Below are positions 8,586-17,598 of a stretch of 64,000 bases of DNA, one piece after another. The position numbers and the translations under genes are program-made. The stretch's first letter is position 1. The number at the start of each line of letters is the position of its first letter. The notes below the pieces were generated by a model that ran no database searches, was not told the DNA's origin, and saw nothing but the letters and a program-made list of their open reading frames with translations. Source of the DNA: Planctomycetaceae bacterium (GTDB lineage Bacteria; Planctomycetota; Planctomycetia; Pirellulales; Pirellulaceae). The stretch lies in assembly GCA_947463915.1 (NCBI GenBank), contig CANHVO010000001.1:1-64000 (forward strand), written 5' to 3'.

Positions 8586-11500
8586 TCACTCCGTGCCTAC
8601 GCCTAAAGGCTTAGCTCCCTCGATCTGCTCCACACAACTGCTGCCCCCAGACAGACTCAGGGCTATGCGGAAGCCAACGTTGCGAGAGCGGGAAGACGGA
8701 GCGGCATTGCTGCGGACCGCTGTCCGGCAATTCGCCGCGGCGGGGAGCCAACTGCCGCCACGGTGCACGCGGTCCGAGCCACTTTCAGGGCCCAATGAAT
8801 CAGTCACACCGGATGGGTAATCCACGTAATGCCCGTACCAATTGTGAGTCCACTCGCTTAGATTGCCATGCATGTCAAACAAGCCACGGAGGCTCGGGCG
8901 AAGATCTCTAGGCGGGTGAGCGCGTTTACCACTATTCCCTGCGAACCATCCAAAGCGTGCCAGAAGACCGTCATCGCTACTGTTACCGTAAGCCGTCCTC
9001 GCACCCGCCCGGATTGCCACTTCCCACTCTGACTCTGTCGGTAAGCGAAAACCTTGGCCACCTAGGTCTAGCGGCCAGTTCCGCGGTGCCCAGTTCGCTG
9101 AAGGATCCGGCTCACGAGGAAATTGCTCCTGGTCTAACAATTCCGGAGCCGAATACGATTGTCTTGATTCTGGAACTCCTAATTGATTCGACAACCAACG
9201 GCAGAAGCCGACCGCGTCGTACCAATCGGGACCGAATCCTGAATCAATTGGACTTGCATCGTACTCCTTCATAAAACCATCGTACTTCGGCGAAAACGCA
9301 ATTAACTCCTTGTAAGTGATTTCCCGATCCAACAATGCAAAGGGACGTGTCAAGTTGACTAAATGTAGCACTTCACCGACCTCTCGATAGTGTTCGGTGG
9401 CCATCGTTCCAACTACGTATTTGCCCGCAGGATAATTGATGAAGGTGTAATAGAATGTTTTCGATGGCAATGTTTCAGGTATTGATTCCGAAGCCGCGCT
9501 TTCTTCCGTTGGATTTTCCTCCGGCTTAGTTGGCGGTGTTGGCGTCACAGTAATGGCCATAGTAAACCACTCCCGATCGGCGGCATACGGTACCAGCGTT
9601 TCGTCTACCTCTCGTGCTACGTCGGCATAGCCCCATTGGCGCAGTAGCCATCCAGAAGCACCGTGCACACCCGAACTGGGATCATTGCGGTACCAATCGC
9701 CAAGTTGTTTAAGAAGTGCGTCCAGTTGCATTGCGGGAATCTCATCGAGCTTGTATTCGCCGAGCGCAAGCAGTAGTGCATAACGCATACGGGCATTTGA
9801 CCTTGGTCCCTCATTTACGCTTCGGGTTGCCGTATACAACAAATCCAGTAGTTCTTCCACTCGTACGCCGCGATCACGACAACGGAAGATGAACTGTGTT
9901 AACGCTTCTGGATCGTCGGTCATGTCGAATACTGGAAGTACTTTTTCACGCTCCCCTAGACGCAACAATGAAACTGCTGAGTTCGCACGACGCTGGCCAA
10001 ACAAAATTCGCTCCACCGAACCCATTTCCGTTGGGGGCAGCGTCGCTGCAATCTTTGCAAGATCATCTACAGTCGATGGTGCAGGAGACGCTTCGACCAA
10101 CGGATAGAGGACCGAATACTGTTGCGGACTTGCTACGGCAAGCAACTGAGACAACTTCACGATATTGCTTCCAGCGTAATCGGCGAAGGCATTTGCGGCA
10201 CTCAGCCGCTGTGCTTCCGTACTCTTCGAGTCAACGAAGATCGTTTCAAGATTCGGCAGGAGACGTTTGCTAATCGGTCGTAGATTTTCACGCAGCAGCG
10301 GTTGGAATTCAGAATTAGCCAAAACCAATTGCCCAGCAACATATTGCAGGTCCGCATCGGTCCAAGATGCCGCCTCAGAATCAGGAAAATAGTCCGCCAA
10401 TACCGTCGCTGCACGGAAGCGACGATTGGCCTCGGCTTTCTCGTCCCGCAAAATGGCTATCAGCTTCTCGGTCAGTTCCGCAGCGTACGGACGCAATTGA
10501 TGACGGATCGGAGAAATGTATGCAACCTTGTCCTTGAACAACTCTTCCAATAACGGTTCAACAAGAGACTTGTCGTGTGAGACCGACGCCAACCGAGCAT
10601 GCAGGAGCAAGCGTTTTTCGTCGACCGATGTTCCCTTGGTTTCTAGCAGCGGCGCCAGGTGCGTTTTCGCAACCTCCGGATTCTTTTCCAGTTCCTTGAC
10701 AATATCAGGCAACTGACTTGGTTCAGCACTCACCAAGCGTCCCACGAGGCCTTCGATACGAGTCGCTTCCTGCTCCAAGGCTTTTTGCGCTAGCAGCTCA
10801 TGCCGGTTCTTGTCGACTTGATTCCAGGTAAATAAGCCACTTGCGGTGAACACGCCGATGACAATCGCAGCTGTTGCTAACCTCGTCAAATGGAACGTAC
10901 CAGCCTGGCGCATCATCGCTTTCTCGGAACCCGTCCATCTCTTCTTATCAGTCAGCCCTCGGATGCTGAGCCATTCCCTCGCAGTGGGCAATTGTTTGTT
11001 TTCTCGCTTCGCATTCCAAGCCGAGGTGAGTTCGGCTAGTTTTAACTCTGCTCGCCCGCGTCTTGTTTCCTTCTGCTTTCGGGTTAGCCATTCGCGTAGC
11101 GATGGAACCAAGTAGTCATGCGTCAACTGATAGTAACGAGCAGCGAGAGACGAGTCGCTAGGTGATTTGCTTAGACTTTCACCTTCGGGGTCTGTTGGCG
11201 TAATCAGACGTAACTCGCCGTCCAAAATTCGCAACAAATCATTGAAATCAGATGCTCGTTCCTCGTAACCCGACGCTGACTTTAGCTCTGCTTGCGACCG
11301 CATATGCCCCTTGATATCAGTCCCCAGTTCCGGCAGCAGTGCATTCAATATTCCTCGTGCAGCGACGGCATGCAGACGATGGTCCGGGTTGGCTTCACGA
11401 CTGCTGAATGTCTCCTCCAAGAAATTCACACCGATGCCGTGCGTTCCGCCCACTTCATTAAGTGTTTCCATTCTCCATTGCTTGCTCCGGATCATTTCCG

Positions 11501-13592
11501 CGAACAAAGACAGTCTGACGGATACGACTTTACCTTCGGAGGCTAATCCATTCGCGACCTCATGCACAAACTCTCGTTCGGGCTCGGTTAGCCTGCTCAA
11601 TTGCGAGGGTAGCTTGCCGAATGCTTGTCCAAATTTCGTGAGGACCTTGGCAGCGTGCTCGACATCAAACAGATCCACCGTCGCAAAGTTTTGGCCCTCC
11701 ACGATTCGGATATCCAAGGCTCGCATAAAACGCGAAGCCGCCATGGCGAAATCGTCTCGTACCATAACGATAGATTGCAAATTGCCACCATCGCAATGCC
11801 GCAACGCAGCGATTAACTCGGCCGACGCCTCAGTCCTATGCGCATGCAACCATTGTTCGAATTGATCGATGATAATGACGACTTTCCGTAGTGCAGGCTG
11901 CCAGCTTGCATTGTCCGTGACTGCAATTGCACTGGCAAGCTGGCTGCCTGCACTACGGCGCAAGGCGGCCATTGTTTCAGCCAGTCCCAGTTGCTCGGAT
12001 AACTCAGGCAATCGTTTTCGCAAGCCTCTTAGGATTCGAGCCTCGGTTTCCTCCGGAGTGGCTTCGACGTACACCACCACGACATCTTTATCCAAATGAG
12101 GAATCAGCCCGGCCTTGACCAGCGATGACTTCCCACAGCCACTTGGGCCATAGACAAGCCCCACGCTAAACGTTTGCTCAGGATCCGTTTGTTCAATTCG
12201 CTGCTTCCAGAACGCGATACTTTCGGGCAAGCCTTCGCGATTGCGAGGGCCCGGCAAGAGATCCAAAAAGTAGTTTGAGTCGCTGGCATCGAACGAACGC
12301 AATCCCTTAGGAACGATCTGTTCTTCGCGTCGCGATTCTCCTGCCGTTGTTGACTTGGGTTGTAACCAGGCGGTAAGATCTTCAGCTAGAGCGGCTGCAC
12401 TTGAATATCGATCTGAAACCCGTTTGTTCAGCGACTTGAGGCAGATGCGTTCAAGCTCGGCTGGGACATCCTCTCGTAGATTTCGTAATCCGCGCGGCTC
12501 GACCGATACGATTTGATGAAGCAGTTCATTGAGTGTACCACCGCGAAAAGGCCGCTGGCCTACTAACGCTTCGTACATAATCACACCCAGTGAAAAAACA
12601 TCGCTCCGGCCATCCAGGCGATGGCCTTCACCGCGCGCTTGCTCTGGACTCATGTAAGTTGGCGTGCCCGCCAATCCAGCTTTTTTTGCGTAATCCTCTT
12701 CACGAATGGCCAACCCGAAATCGGCAACGAATGGCTTTCCCGAACTCTCCTCGATCAAAATGTTGGCAGGTTTTACATCGCGATGAATCAGACGAAGCCC
12801 ATGCGCATAGTGCAAAGCGTCAGCGACCGTTTTCAGCTTCCCCACCAAATCACTCACCGGCAAATTGTTTGATTTCAGTCTGTCTTCTAATGTGGTTCCC
12901 TCGATAAAACGGGAGACGACAAAGACCGCCCCCTCAGGCGTTCGCCCCATGTCATAAACAGGCACAATGTGCGGATGGTTCAAACTAGCAACAGTACGAG
13001 CCTCGGCCAAGTAAACATCAGCATCGCCTGCGTTCTGAAAACGCTCAGTGAGTGGCACTTTGATTGCTACCTGTCGTTCCAGTTCGATATCAAGTGCCAA
13101 AAAAACCCGCCCGAACGCTCCTTGACCGAGCAAACGCATCACACGATACCGTGAATCAAGCATTACCGAATTGGATGAGTCACCATCGCGGCTAATTGTT
13201 TTAAACGGGTCTGGCGATCCAGGTTCGACGGGCGACTCAGGAGACTTGGAATCGATTGTTTGCAACTGCTCCAGCAAGCGACTTGCCAAATGTGGAAATC
13301 GCTTTGCAACTTCAGATAGCTCCGGTGTCGTATCGATGCCGAACTGCGCTTGCTGTTCTGTTTTCACCAAAGCCATAATCGCTTGCGGATCGTGGGCCAA
13401 ATGGGGAATTCGCTCCAGATATTCTTCTATCTTGAGTGGCTTTCCACTCTTCCAACGTGCTTTGAGATCATGCAGGACCACCCTTAGCTTGGCGTCATAC
13501 GATGAGTTCGATTTGGAGGACAGAAAGGCAAACAGATCAACAGGACCATCACTGTTTAGCTTTTGATACTCTCGGAGCAACTCTTCGGGCAT
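8586..13592 (-). CDS. Ser/Thr protein kinase - STAND-type NTPase - formylglycine-generating-enzyme-like fusion
   Basis: 1668 aa from ATG 13592 (GTG 13607 would add five residues). After ~145 residues of helical N-terminus there is a Hanks-type kinase: GQGAFG (156-161), K178, HRDVKP with catalytic D272, DFG (291-293) and APE region SPEQARGE. All key residues are present, so it should be active. Next is a P-loop NTPase of the STAND type (Walker A GPSGCGKS ~482-489; Walker B VVIIIDQFEQW ~571-581) with the YYQLTHDYLVPSLREWL motif at its end. One transmembrane helix lies at ~903-923, followed by a long helical-repeat region. The last ~270 residues are an FGE/SUMF1-like C-type-lectin fold (GFRLPTESEWEVAIRAG, GLFDMHGNLSEWT, RGGSW, NVGFRIAL). 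It looks like a membrane-anchored signalling or conflict-sensor protein. The target is unknown. Confidence 0.88.
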   Translation of the reverse strand: MPEELLREYQKLNSDGPVDLFAFLSSKSNSSYDAKLRVVLHDLKARWKSGKPLKIEEYLERIPHLAHDPQAIMALVKTEQQAQFGIDTTPELSEVAKRFPHLASRLLEQLQTIDSKSPESPVEPGSPDPFKTISRDGDSSNSVMLDSRYRVMRLLGQGAFGRVFLALDIELERQVAIKVPLTERFQNAGDADVYLAEARTVASLNHPHIVPVYDMGRTPEGAVFVVSRFIEGTTLEDRLKSNNLPVSDLVGKLKTVADALHYAHGLRLIHRDVKPANILIEESSGKPFVADFGLAIREEDYAKKAGLAGTPTYMSPEQARGEGHRLDGRSDVFSLGVIMYEALVGQRPFRGGTLNELLHQIVSVEPRGLRNLREDVPAELERICLKSLNKRVSDRYSSAAALAEDLTAWLQPKSTTAGESRREEQIVPKGLRSFDASDSNYFLDLLPGPRNREGLPESIAFWKQRIEQTDPEQTFSVGLVYGPSGCGKSSLVKAGLIPHLDKDVVVVYVEATPEETEARILRGLRKRLPELSEQLGLAETMAALRRSAGSQLASAIAVTDNASWQPALRKVVIIIDQFEQWLHAHRTEASAELIAALRHCDGGNLQSIVMVRDDFAMAASRFMRALDIRIVEGQNFATVDLFDVEHAAKVLTKFGQAFGKLPSQLSRLTEPEREFVHEVANGLASEGKVVSVRLSLFAEMIRSKQWRMETLNEVGGTHGIGVNFLEETFSSREANPDHRLHAVAARGILNALLPELGTDIKGHMRSQAELKSASGYEERASDFNDLLRILDGELRLITPTDPEGESLSKSPSDSSLAARYYQLTHDYLVPSLREWLTRKQKETRRGRAELKLAELTSAWNAKRENKQLPTAREWLSIRGLTDKKRWTGSEKAMMRQAGTFHLTRLATAAIVIGVFTASGLFTWNQVDKNRHELLAQKALEQEATRIEGLVGRLVSAEPSQLPDIVKELEKNPEVAKTHLAPLLETKGTSVDEKRLLLHARLASVSHDKSLVEPLLEELFKDKVAYISPIRHQLRPYAAELTEKLIAILRDEKAEANRRFRAATVLADYFPDSEAASWTDADLQYVAGQLVLANSEFQPLLRENLRPISKRLLPNLETIFVDSKSTEAQRLSAANAFADYAGSNIVKLSQLLAVASPQQYSVLYPLVEASPAPSTVDDLAKIAATLPPTEMGSVERILFGQRRANSAVSLLRLGEREKVLPVFDMTDDPEALTQFIFRCRDRGVRVEELLDLLYTATRSVNEGPRSNARMRYALLLALGEYKLDEIPAMQLDALLKQLGDWYRNDPSSGVHGASGWLLRQWGYADVAREVDETLVPYAADREWFTMAITVTPTPPTKPEENPTEESAASESIPETLPSKTFYYTFINYPAGKYVVGTMATEHYREVGEVLHLVNLTRPFALLDREITYKELIAFSPKYDGFMKEYDASPIDSGFGPDWYDAVGFCRWLSNQLGVPESRQSYSAPELLDQEQFPREPDPSANWAPRNWPLDLGGQGFRLPTESEWEVAIRAGARTAYGNSSDDGLLARFGWFAGNSGKRAHPPRDLRPSLRGLFDMHGNLSEWTHNWYGHYVDYPSGVTDSLGPESGSDRVHRGGSWLPAAANCRTAVRSNAAPSSRSRNVGFRIALSLSGGSSCVEQIEGAKPLGVGTE

Positions 13593-13840
13593 AAAAAGCA
13601 CTTTCACGATAAATTGGGGCGCGTTTCAAAATGTTGTTTAGAACAACGAGTAGCCGCAAAGCACTACCGAACTCGGCGGTTGTTGAAGGCATTGTAGCAA
13701 CTTCTGTCAGTTCCTTAACGCAAATGGCAATGAACTATGCCGCAGTCGCTGTCCGCGACCACCGTAACTATGAAACACTTTGCATCGAAGCTAACCAATG
13801 CGGCTCAACCCAAAAAAACTAATGGCAAAGATCGCGCCAC
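13593..13840 (-). promoter_or_regulatory. Probable promoter region of the kinase-STAND gene
   Basis: 248 nt between the end of the minus-strand nucleotidase gene and the start of the kinase gene. It holds a small perfect inverted repeat GTTGTT-TAG-AACAAC at 13633-13647, about 40 nt upstream of the kinase start, which could be an operator. No protein-like frame is seen. The gap suggests the kinase has its own transcription unit. Confidence 0.3.
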
Positions 13841-14503
13841 TCAACTTGCAACGAAAGCCTCACCTGGTTTGCGGACGAATGCTTGTTCTAGTTTTGACCT
13901 GAGTTCATTCAATTGGCTTCCATCGAAACAAAAGATGTTGGGATGAAGTGAACGATAGTCAATCTTTCTCGGTACCGGCAATAAAAGAATCGCGAGCCCA
14001 CGTTTTCTATGCTCCAGCCATCGGTTTAGGAAGGGAATATGATCATCGCATAGAAAGCGCCCGTATACCGTTCCTTTGTCCTCGGTGACGGTGATCTTCA
14101 TCGAACTTGGAAGCAAGCCACTCTCTTTATGTTTCTGTATCCATTCGAATTTCTCACTCCAAGCAGATGGGCAATCACCCGGTCCTCGAGTGCAAGCATG
14201 GATGTTTCGAAAGCCCACTTCTTGCGCGATTCGTAGGACTTCAAATCCGACATCGATCGTCTCAAGGTTGCGCCAAAAACCTGGTTGACGGCGGATGACT
14301 CGTTGACGCTCATAAAAATAGGAAGGCTCGCGAGCATGGACTTCATAATCAGGCTCGCTGGGTTCCTTCATCAAATCCAGCCAAGTACGCATCGCCTTTT
14401 CGTAATTCGCCAAAGTTCCATCCATATCGAACAGTCCCACTCGTCGATCGAGATCAGTTGCCTCTGGTTTACCAGTTCTTTCGTGCTCGGTCGATTTAGT
14501 CAT
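13841..14503 (-). CDS. HAD-superfamily 5'-nucleotidase (NT5C-like)
   Basis: 220 aa. The HAD motif I is DMDGTL with nucleophile D26 and acid/base D28, followed by ANYEKAMRTW, as in 5'(3')-deoxyribonucleotidases that dephosphorylate nucleoside monophosphates. GFWRNLETI, the CTRGP motif II region and SAWSEKFEWIQKH (conserved Lys plus Trp) match the NT5C pattern, and FLCDDH supplies the late acidic motif. It is the last gene of a minus-strand operon behind NAMPT and Nudix, overlapping the Nudix stop by 8 nt. A role in hydrolysing NMN, AMP or ribose-phosphate products is an inference from context; a general nucleotidase is equally possible. Confidence 0.7.
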   Translation of the reverse strand: MTKSTEHERTGKPEATDLDRRVGLFDMDGTLANYEKAMRTWLDLMKEPSEPDYEVHAREPSYFYERQRVIRRQPGFWRNLETIDVGFEVLRIAQEVGFRNIHACTRGPGDCPSAWSEKFEWIQKHKESGLLPSSMKITVTEDKGTVYGRFLCDDHIPFLNRWLEHRKRGLAILLLPVPRKIDYRSLHPNIFCFDGSQLNELRSKLEQAFVRKPGEAFVAS

Positions 14504-15026
14504 GGGAACGGGCTCGCGATCGCGCCAAGTAAAGCCCGCTATAAACCATCCCTGAAATAAGTGCTTCCTTTGATTTCTCTACAATCCATCGATCGATTTC
14601 GGTGTCAGGCACCAAGTGGATCGTGATTTGTTCGCTTCCCACTCCTCCACCTAATCCGACTTGCTTTAGCCCCTCCGCAAAGAAATAGGTCATCACTTCC
14701 GAGGTTAAGCCAGGTGTGGGCGCCGCTCTCCCCAAGACTGAGATGCTGGTCGCTTCATAGCCAGTCTCCTCGACGAGCTCTCGCATGGCAGCATTCGCAA
14801 GAGGTTCGTTAGCATCCTCGAACGAATCGCCAGATAGTCCAGCTGGGAATTCGATGCAGTTCGAACGAACAGGTTCTCTTCGCTGCTCAATCAGAAGCCA
14901 TTGTCCATCGCTCAATCTCGGAACGACAACCACCACCCCGTTGGCTTGAATTCTTTCAGCAAACTCCCAACGGCCCAATTTGACCAACCGCAAAAACTTT
15001 CCTTGACCTATCAATTCCGATTCCAT
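14496..15026 (-). CDS. Nudix hydrolase, ADP-ribose-pyrophosphatase-like
   Basis: 176 aa. The Nudix box is present with AAMRELVEETGYE (core R82, E83, E86, E87), preceded by CIEFPAGLSGD, the form seen in NUDT5/NudF-type ADP-ribose pyrophosphatases that cleave ADP-ribose to AMP and ribose-5-phosphate. ATG 15026 is chosen because the frame upstream of it lies inside the NAMPT gene; an AGGAA ribosome-binding site lies upstream and the start is 13 nt after the NAMPT stop. Ribose-5-phosphate made here could feed the PRPP synthetase encoded just across the divergent promoter. Substrate is inferred from motif and context; other dinucleotides are possible. Confidence 0.8.
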   Translation of the reverse strand: MESELIGQGKFLRLVKLGRWEFAERIQANGVVVVVPRLSDGQWLLIEQRREPVRSNCIEFPAGLSGDSFEDANEPLANAAMRELVEETGYEATSISVLGRAAPTPGLTSEVMTYFFAEGLKQVGLGGGVGSEQITIHLVPDTEIDRWIVEKSKEALISGMVYSGLYLARSRARSHD

Positions 15027-15039
15027 GATGGATTTTTTC

Positions 15040-16440
15040 CTAATGAGCGAGGATGTTTGTGACGGCAGCTCGGTCGCAGATCTCATCCCATGAATAACGC
15101 CCCTTAATCTCGCCGTTCTCAAATACGACTCGTAGTAAATCCACTTCTCCGTCAGCATCGAGCTCTCGAACCGTTTGTGGCTTTCCGTTGCGATTAACGA
15201 GTTTCAAACGTCCCGCTTTGGAGCGTTTGCCTTGGTCCGTAATCGGTTGCTTGAAGACATCCCGTTCTACGCCGTCCACTCGGGCAGAAGAGCATTTGAA
15301 TGCGTACTTCGACGTGTCGCGATTCAGTTTTTGCAAAAGCCCCCCACCAGATCCAAATGCCAAATTATCGGCCGACCATCCCACCGAAGTAATCGCTTCC
15401 AGTATCTTTGGGAGCATCTCACGATCGATCCCATCACCTTGAATAACGCGAACATGAGGATCGAGAACTCGGTACCCAAGGCTGTTTACTGTTGTTCCGA
15501 ACGATTCACCGAGAATTTGAAGAACCTCTTTCAAAATCGTTGGCGGATCCCCTGAATCGGGCCTTATCACCAAGGTACCGTCGCGATGTAGTATTTGCCC
15601 TCGCAGTTCCCCGCCCCACAAATTGCGACAAGCATTCATCAAATCATACGAATCGCTCACGACGGCAACGAGTCCCTTCGGAAACTGATCGAGCATATTT
15701 CGATAGGCATCAAGCTCATGATCGCGCCCCCATGAAGTCAAAGTACTGTGCTCAGCTGCAGGGATCGAAAAACCCGGCATGTCTGCTCCGTATACCCTTT
15801 GGGCGAGCAGGATCCCAGCAAGATTGTCAGTCCCCATAAAGTTGATCAAGTGAGCCGCACCACCGAGTGCCGCTGTCTCAACCGATGAGACGCCTCGAAA
15901 GCCAAAATCGTGAAGCTTGAAAGGGAGTAGAGCCAAATCGCCCGTCTTGGCGAGGTATTTCGCGATGCACTGCTTCATCGATCGGGATTGTGTTGCCACC
16001 GAGCAAGGGTACCAAACTTGAACGAGCAGCGTTTCCAGATAATTAGTTAGCCAACTGCATGCCGGATCCGTATTTTCTATGGTCATCAGCACATTGCTGG
16101 TTTCCAAAACAGTGCCTTCAGGAACTGCTTTGATCCTAATCGGGAGGCGTCCGCCATGCGTCTTAACAATATGCTCCCAACCTTTCCGATTGAAGAAACT
16201 ACCATCTGTGAAATGCTTTCCAAGAAGCTTTTCCGCTTCATCAATCCTTTCAGGCGTAACCACAGGGCCGCTAAGGTACTCTTCTAAAAAGTACTGCAGC
16301 CCAAAGAAAACCGTTTCAGCAAAAGTACCTCCCCTAGACTCGAAATAGGAATAAACAGATTCAGTATGAGCAGGATACTGTTTGTAGTGGGATACTTTGT
16401 AACTATCCGTAAGCAGCAAGATGTTGTCAAAATGGCTCAA
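15040..16440 (-). CDS. nadV: Nicotinamide phosphoribosyltransferase
   Basis: 466 aa, the normal length for NAMPT/NadV, which joins nicotinamide and PRPP to give NMN. Family motifs are clear: LTDSYKVSHYKQYP at the N-terminus, HDFGFRGVSS (~177-186), PAAEHS with the catalytic His (H231), VIRPDSGDPP (R293, D295) for phosphate/ribose binding, and QGDGID. The start is TTG 16440, supported by a good AAGGA Shine-Dalgarno about 9 nt upstream. It heads a minus-strand operon with Nudix and nucleotidase genes and is divergent from a PRPP synthetase that would supply its co-substrate. Identification is secure. Confidence 0.95.
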   Translation of the reverse strand: MSHFDNILLLTDSYKVSHYKQYPAHTESVYSYFESRGGTFAETVFFGLQYFLEEYLSGPVVTPERIDEAEKLLGKHFTDGSFFNRKGWEHIVKTHGGRLPIRIKAVPEGTVLETSNVLMTIENTDPACSWLTNYLETLLVQVWYPCSVATQSRSMKQCIAKYLAKTGDLALLPFKLHDFGFRGVSSVETAALGGAAHLINFMGTDNLAGILLAQRVYGADMPGFSIPAAEHSTLTSWGRDHELDAYRNMLDQFPKGLVAVVSDSYDLMNACRNLWGGELRGQILHRDGTLVIRPDSGDPPTILKEVLQILGESFGTTVNSLGYRVLDPHVRVIQGDGIDREMLPKILEAITSVGWSADNLAFGSGGGLLQKLNRDTSKYAFKCSSARVDGVERDVFKQPITDQGKRSKAGRLKLVNRNGKPQTVRELDADGEVDLLRVVFENGEIKGRYSWDEICDRAAVTNILAH

Positions 16441-16594
16441 AATGATTTCCTTCTGAAATTAAGCCAAGGCAAAAACTGACAAAGTATTTGGTATCTCAAT
16501 TCCAATGTCAATGCCTTGAAAAAGAATCTTTCACGAGATCAAATTGTACTTTTGTCGCCCTGTCGTTCGTTCGAACCAATGGAAACACGCCCTA
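16441..16594. promoter_or_regulatory. Shared divergent promoter region of nadV and prs
   Basis: 154 nt between the NAMPT gene (minus) and the PRPP synthetase gene (plus), so both operons must start here. A spaced inverted repeat TGACA/TGTCA (~16477-16510) and the palindrome GTTCGAAC (near 16570) are visible, but neither is a recognised operator. The arrangement would let one regulator control both halves of the salvage route. Confidence 0.45.
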
Positions 16595-17521
16595 GTGAAC
16601 CAATCTATCAAAGTCTTTGGAACTCTGGCATATTCGAAGCTTGCAAATTCAGTTGCGGAACAAGGAGGCTTCTCGCGAGGTCTCTTCGAACAGAAAGAGT
16701 TCCCGGATGGCGAACGGTATTATCGGCTTATGGACAATATTGAAGATCAAGATGCGGTTCTCATTGCAGGGACGATTTCCGATCGCGACACTCTGGAGCT
16801 TTACGACCTTGGTTGGAAACTCTCGGAGTCCGGAGCAAGGAGCCTAACGCTAGTCATCCCATTCTTTGGTTATTCGACAATGGAACGAGTCGTTCACCAC
16901 GGCGAAGTTGTTATGGCGAAATCACGGGCCCATTTGCTTTCTACGATTCCTGAAGCAGGTGCTGGCAACCGCATTGTACTTCTCGATCTTCATTCGGAAG
17001 GCTTGCCCTATTACTTCGATGGACACGTTCGCCCCGTGCACTTGTATGCGAAACAGATTGTCATGCGGGCTGCGGCGGCCCTTGGCGGTAAGGGCTTTGT
17101 GCTAGCCAGTACCGATGCAGGGCGGGCGAAATGGGTCGAGTCACTTGCAAACGAAATGGGAGTGGATGCAGCATTCATTTATAAGCGGCGACTAGATGGA
17201 GAACGAACCGAAGTAGCTGGAATAAACGCAAATGTAGAAGGGAGACGTGTTATTATCTACGATGACATGATCCGCACTGGAAGCTCGTTAATCCAGGCAG
17301 CTTTGGCCTACCGCGATGCTGGTGCAACCGAAACATTTGCGATTACAACGCACGGACTCTTTCCTCACAATTCACTCGATAAAATTCGTGAGAGTGGGGT
17401 ACTTAGCAAAATCATTTGCACTGATAGCCATCCAAGAGCGCTTGATCTGCAATCTGATTTCCTGGAGGTTCATTCTATCTCAGGACTCTTGGTTGATTTT
17501 TTAGCGTCCGCGCATCATTAA
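16595..17521 (+). CDS. prs: Ribose-phosphate pyrophosphokinase (PRPP synthetase)
   Basis: 308 aa from GTG 16595. This start places the first residues (MNQSIKVFGT) level with the family N-terminus and has GGAAA upstream; a TTG at 16544 would add 17 unlikely residues. Prs makes PRPP from ribose-5-phosphate and ATP. It shows the two-lobe fold with LVIPFFGYSTMER in the first half, the PRPP loop VIIYDDMIRTGSSLIQAA in the second, and the divalent-metal/ATP region LDLHSEGLP. The sequence is divergent from housekeeping Prs, so it is probably a dedicated copy. It lies divergently from NAMPT, the enzyme that uses PRPP, and 77 nt before the NadD/NadK fusion. Confidence 0.88.
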   Translation: MNQSIKVFGTLAYSKLANSVAEQGGFSRGLFEQKEFPDGERYYRLMDNIEDQDAVLIAGTISDRDTLELYDLGWKLSESGARSLTLVIPFFGYSTMERVVHHGEVVMAKSRAHLLSTIPEAGAGNRIVLLDLHSEGLPYYFDGHVRPVHLYAKQIVMRAAAALGGKGFVLASTDAGRAKWVESLANEMGVDAAFIYKRRLDGERTEVAGINANVEGRRVIIYDDMIRTGSSLIQAALAYRDAGATETFAITTHGLFPHNSLDKIRESGVLSKIICTDSHPRALDLQSDFLEVHSISGLLVDFLASAHH

Positions 17522-17598
17522 GGTTCCCGACGAGGATTTTTGCTGCAAAATCTCATCCGTAAACTCCATTTGCCATCTATCTTGAAAGCGTCCTATCC

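Noticed and set aside
8600..8800. Variable region of a diversity-generating retroelement in the FGE-like C-terminus
   Set aside because: The RGGSW...GFRIAL end resembles diversified C-type-lectin folds, but the same residues are conserved in ordinary FGE domains. No reverse transcriptase or template repeat is seen in the window.
15027..15158. Longer N-terminus of the Nudix protein
   Set aside because: It would lie inside the NAMPT gene; the ATG at 15026 has a ribosome-binding site and fits the family.
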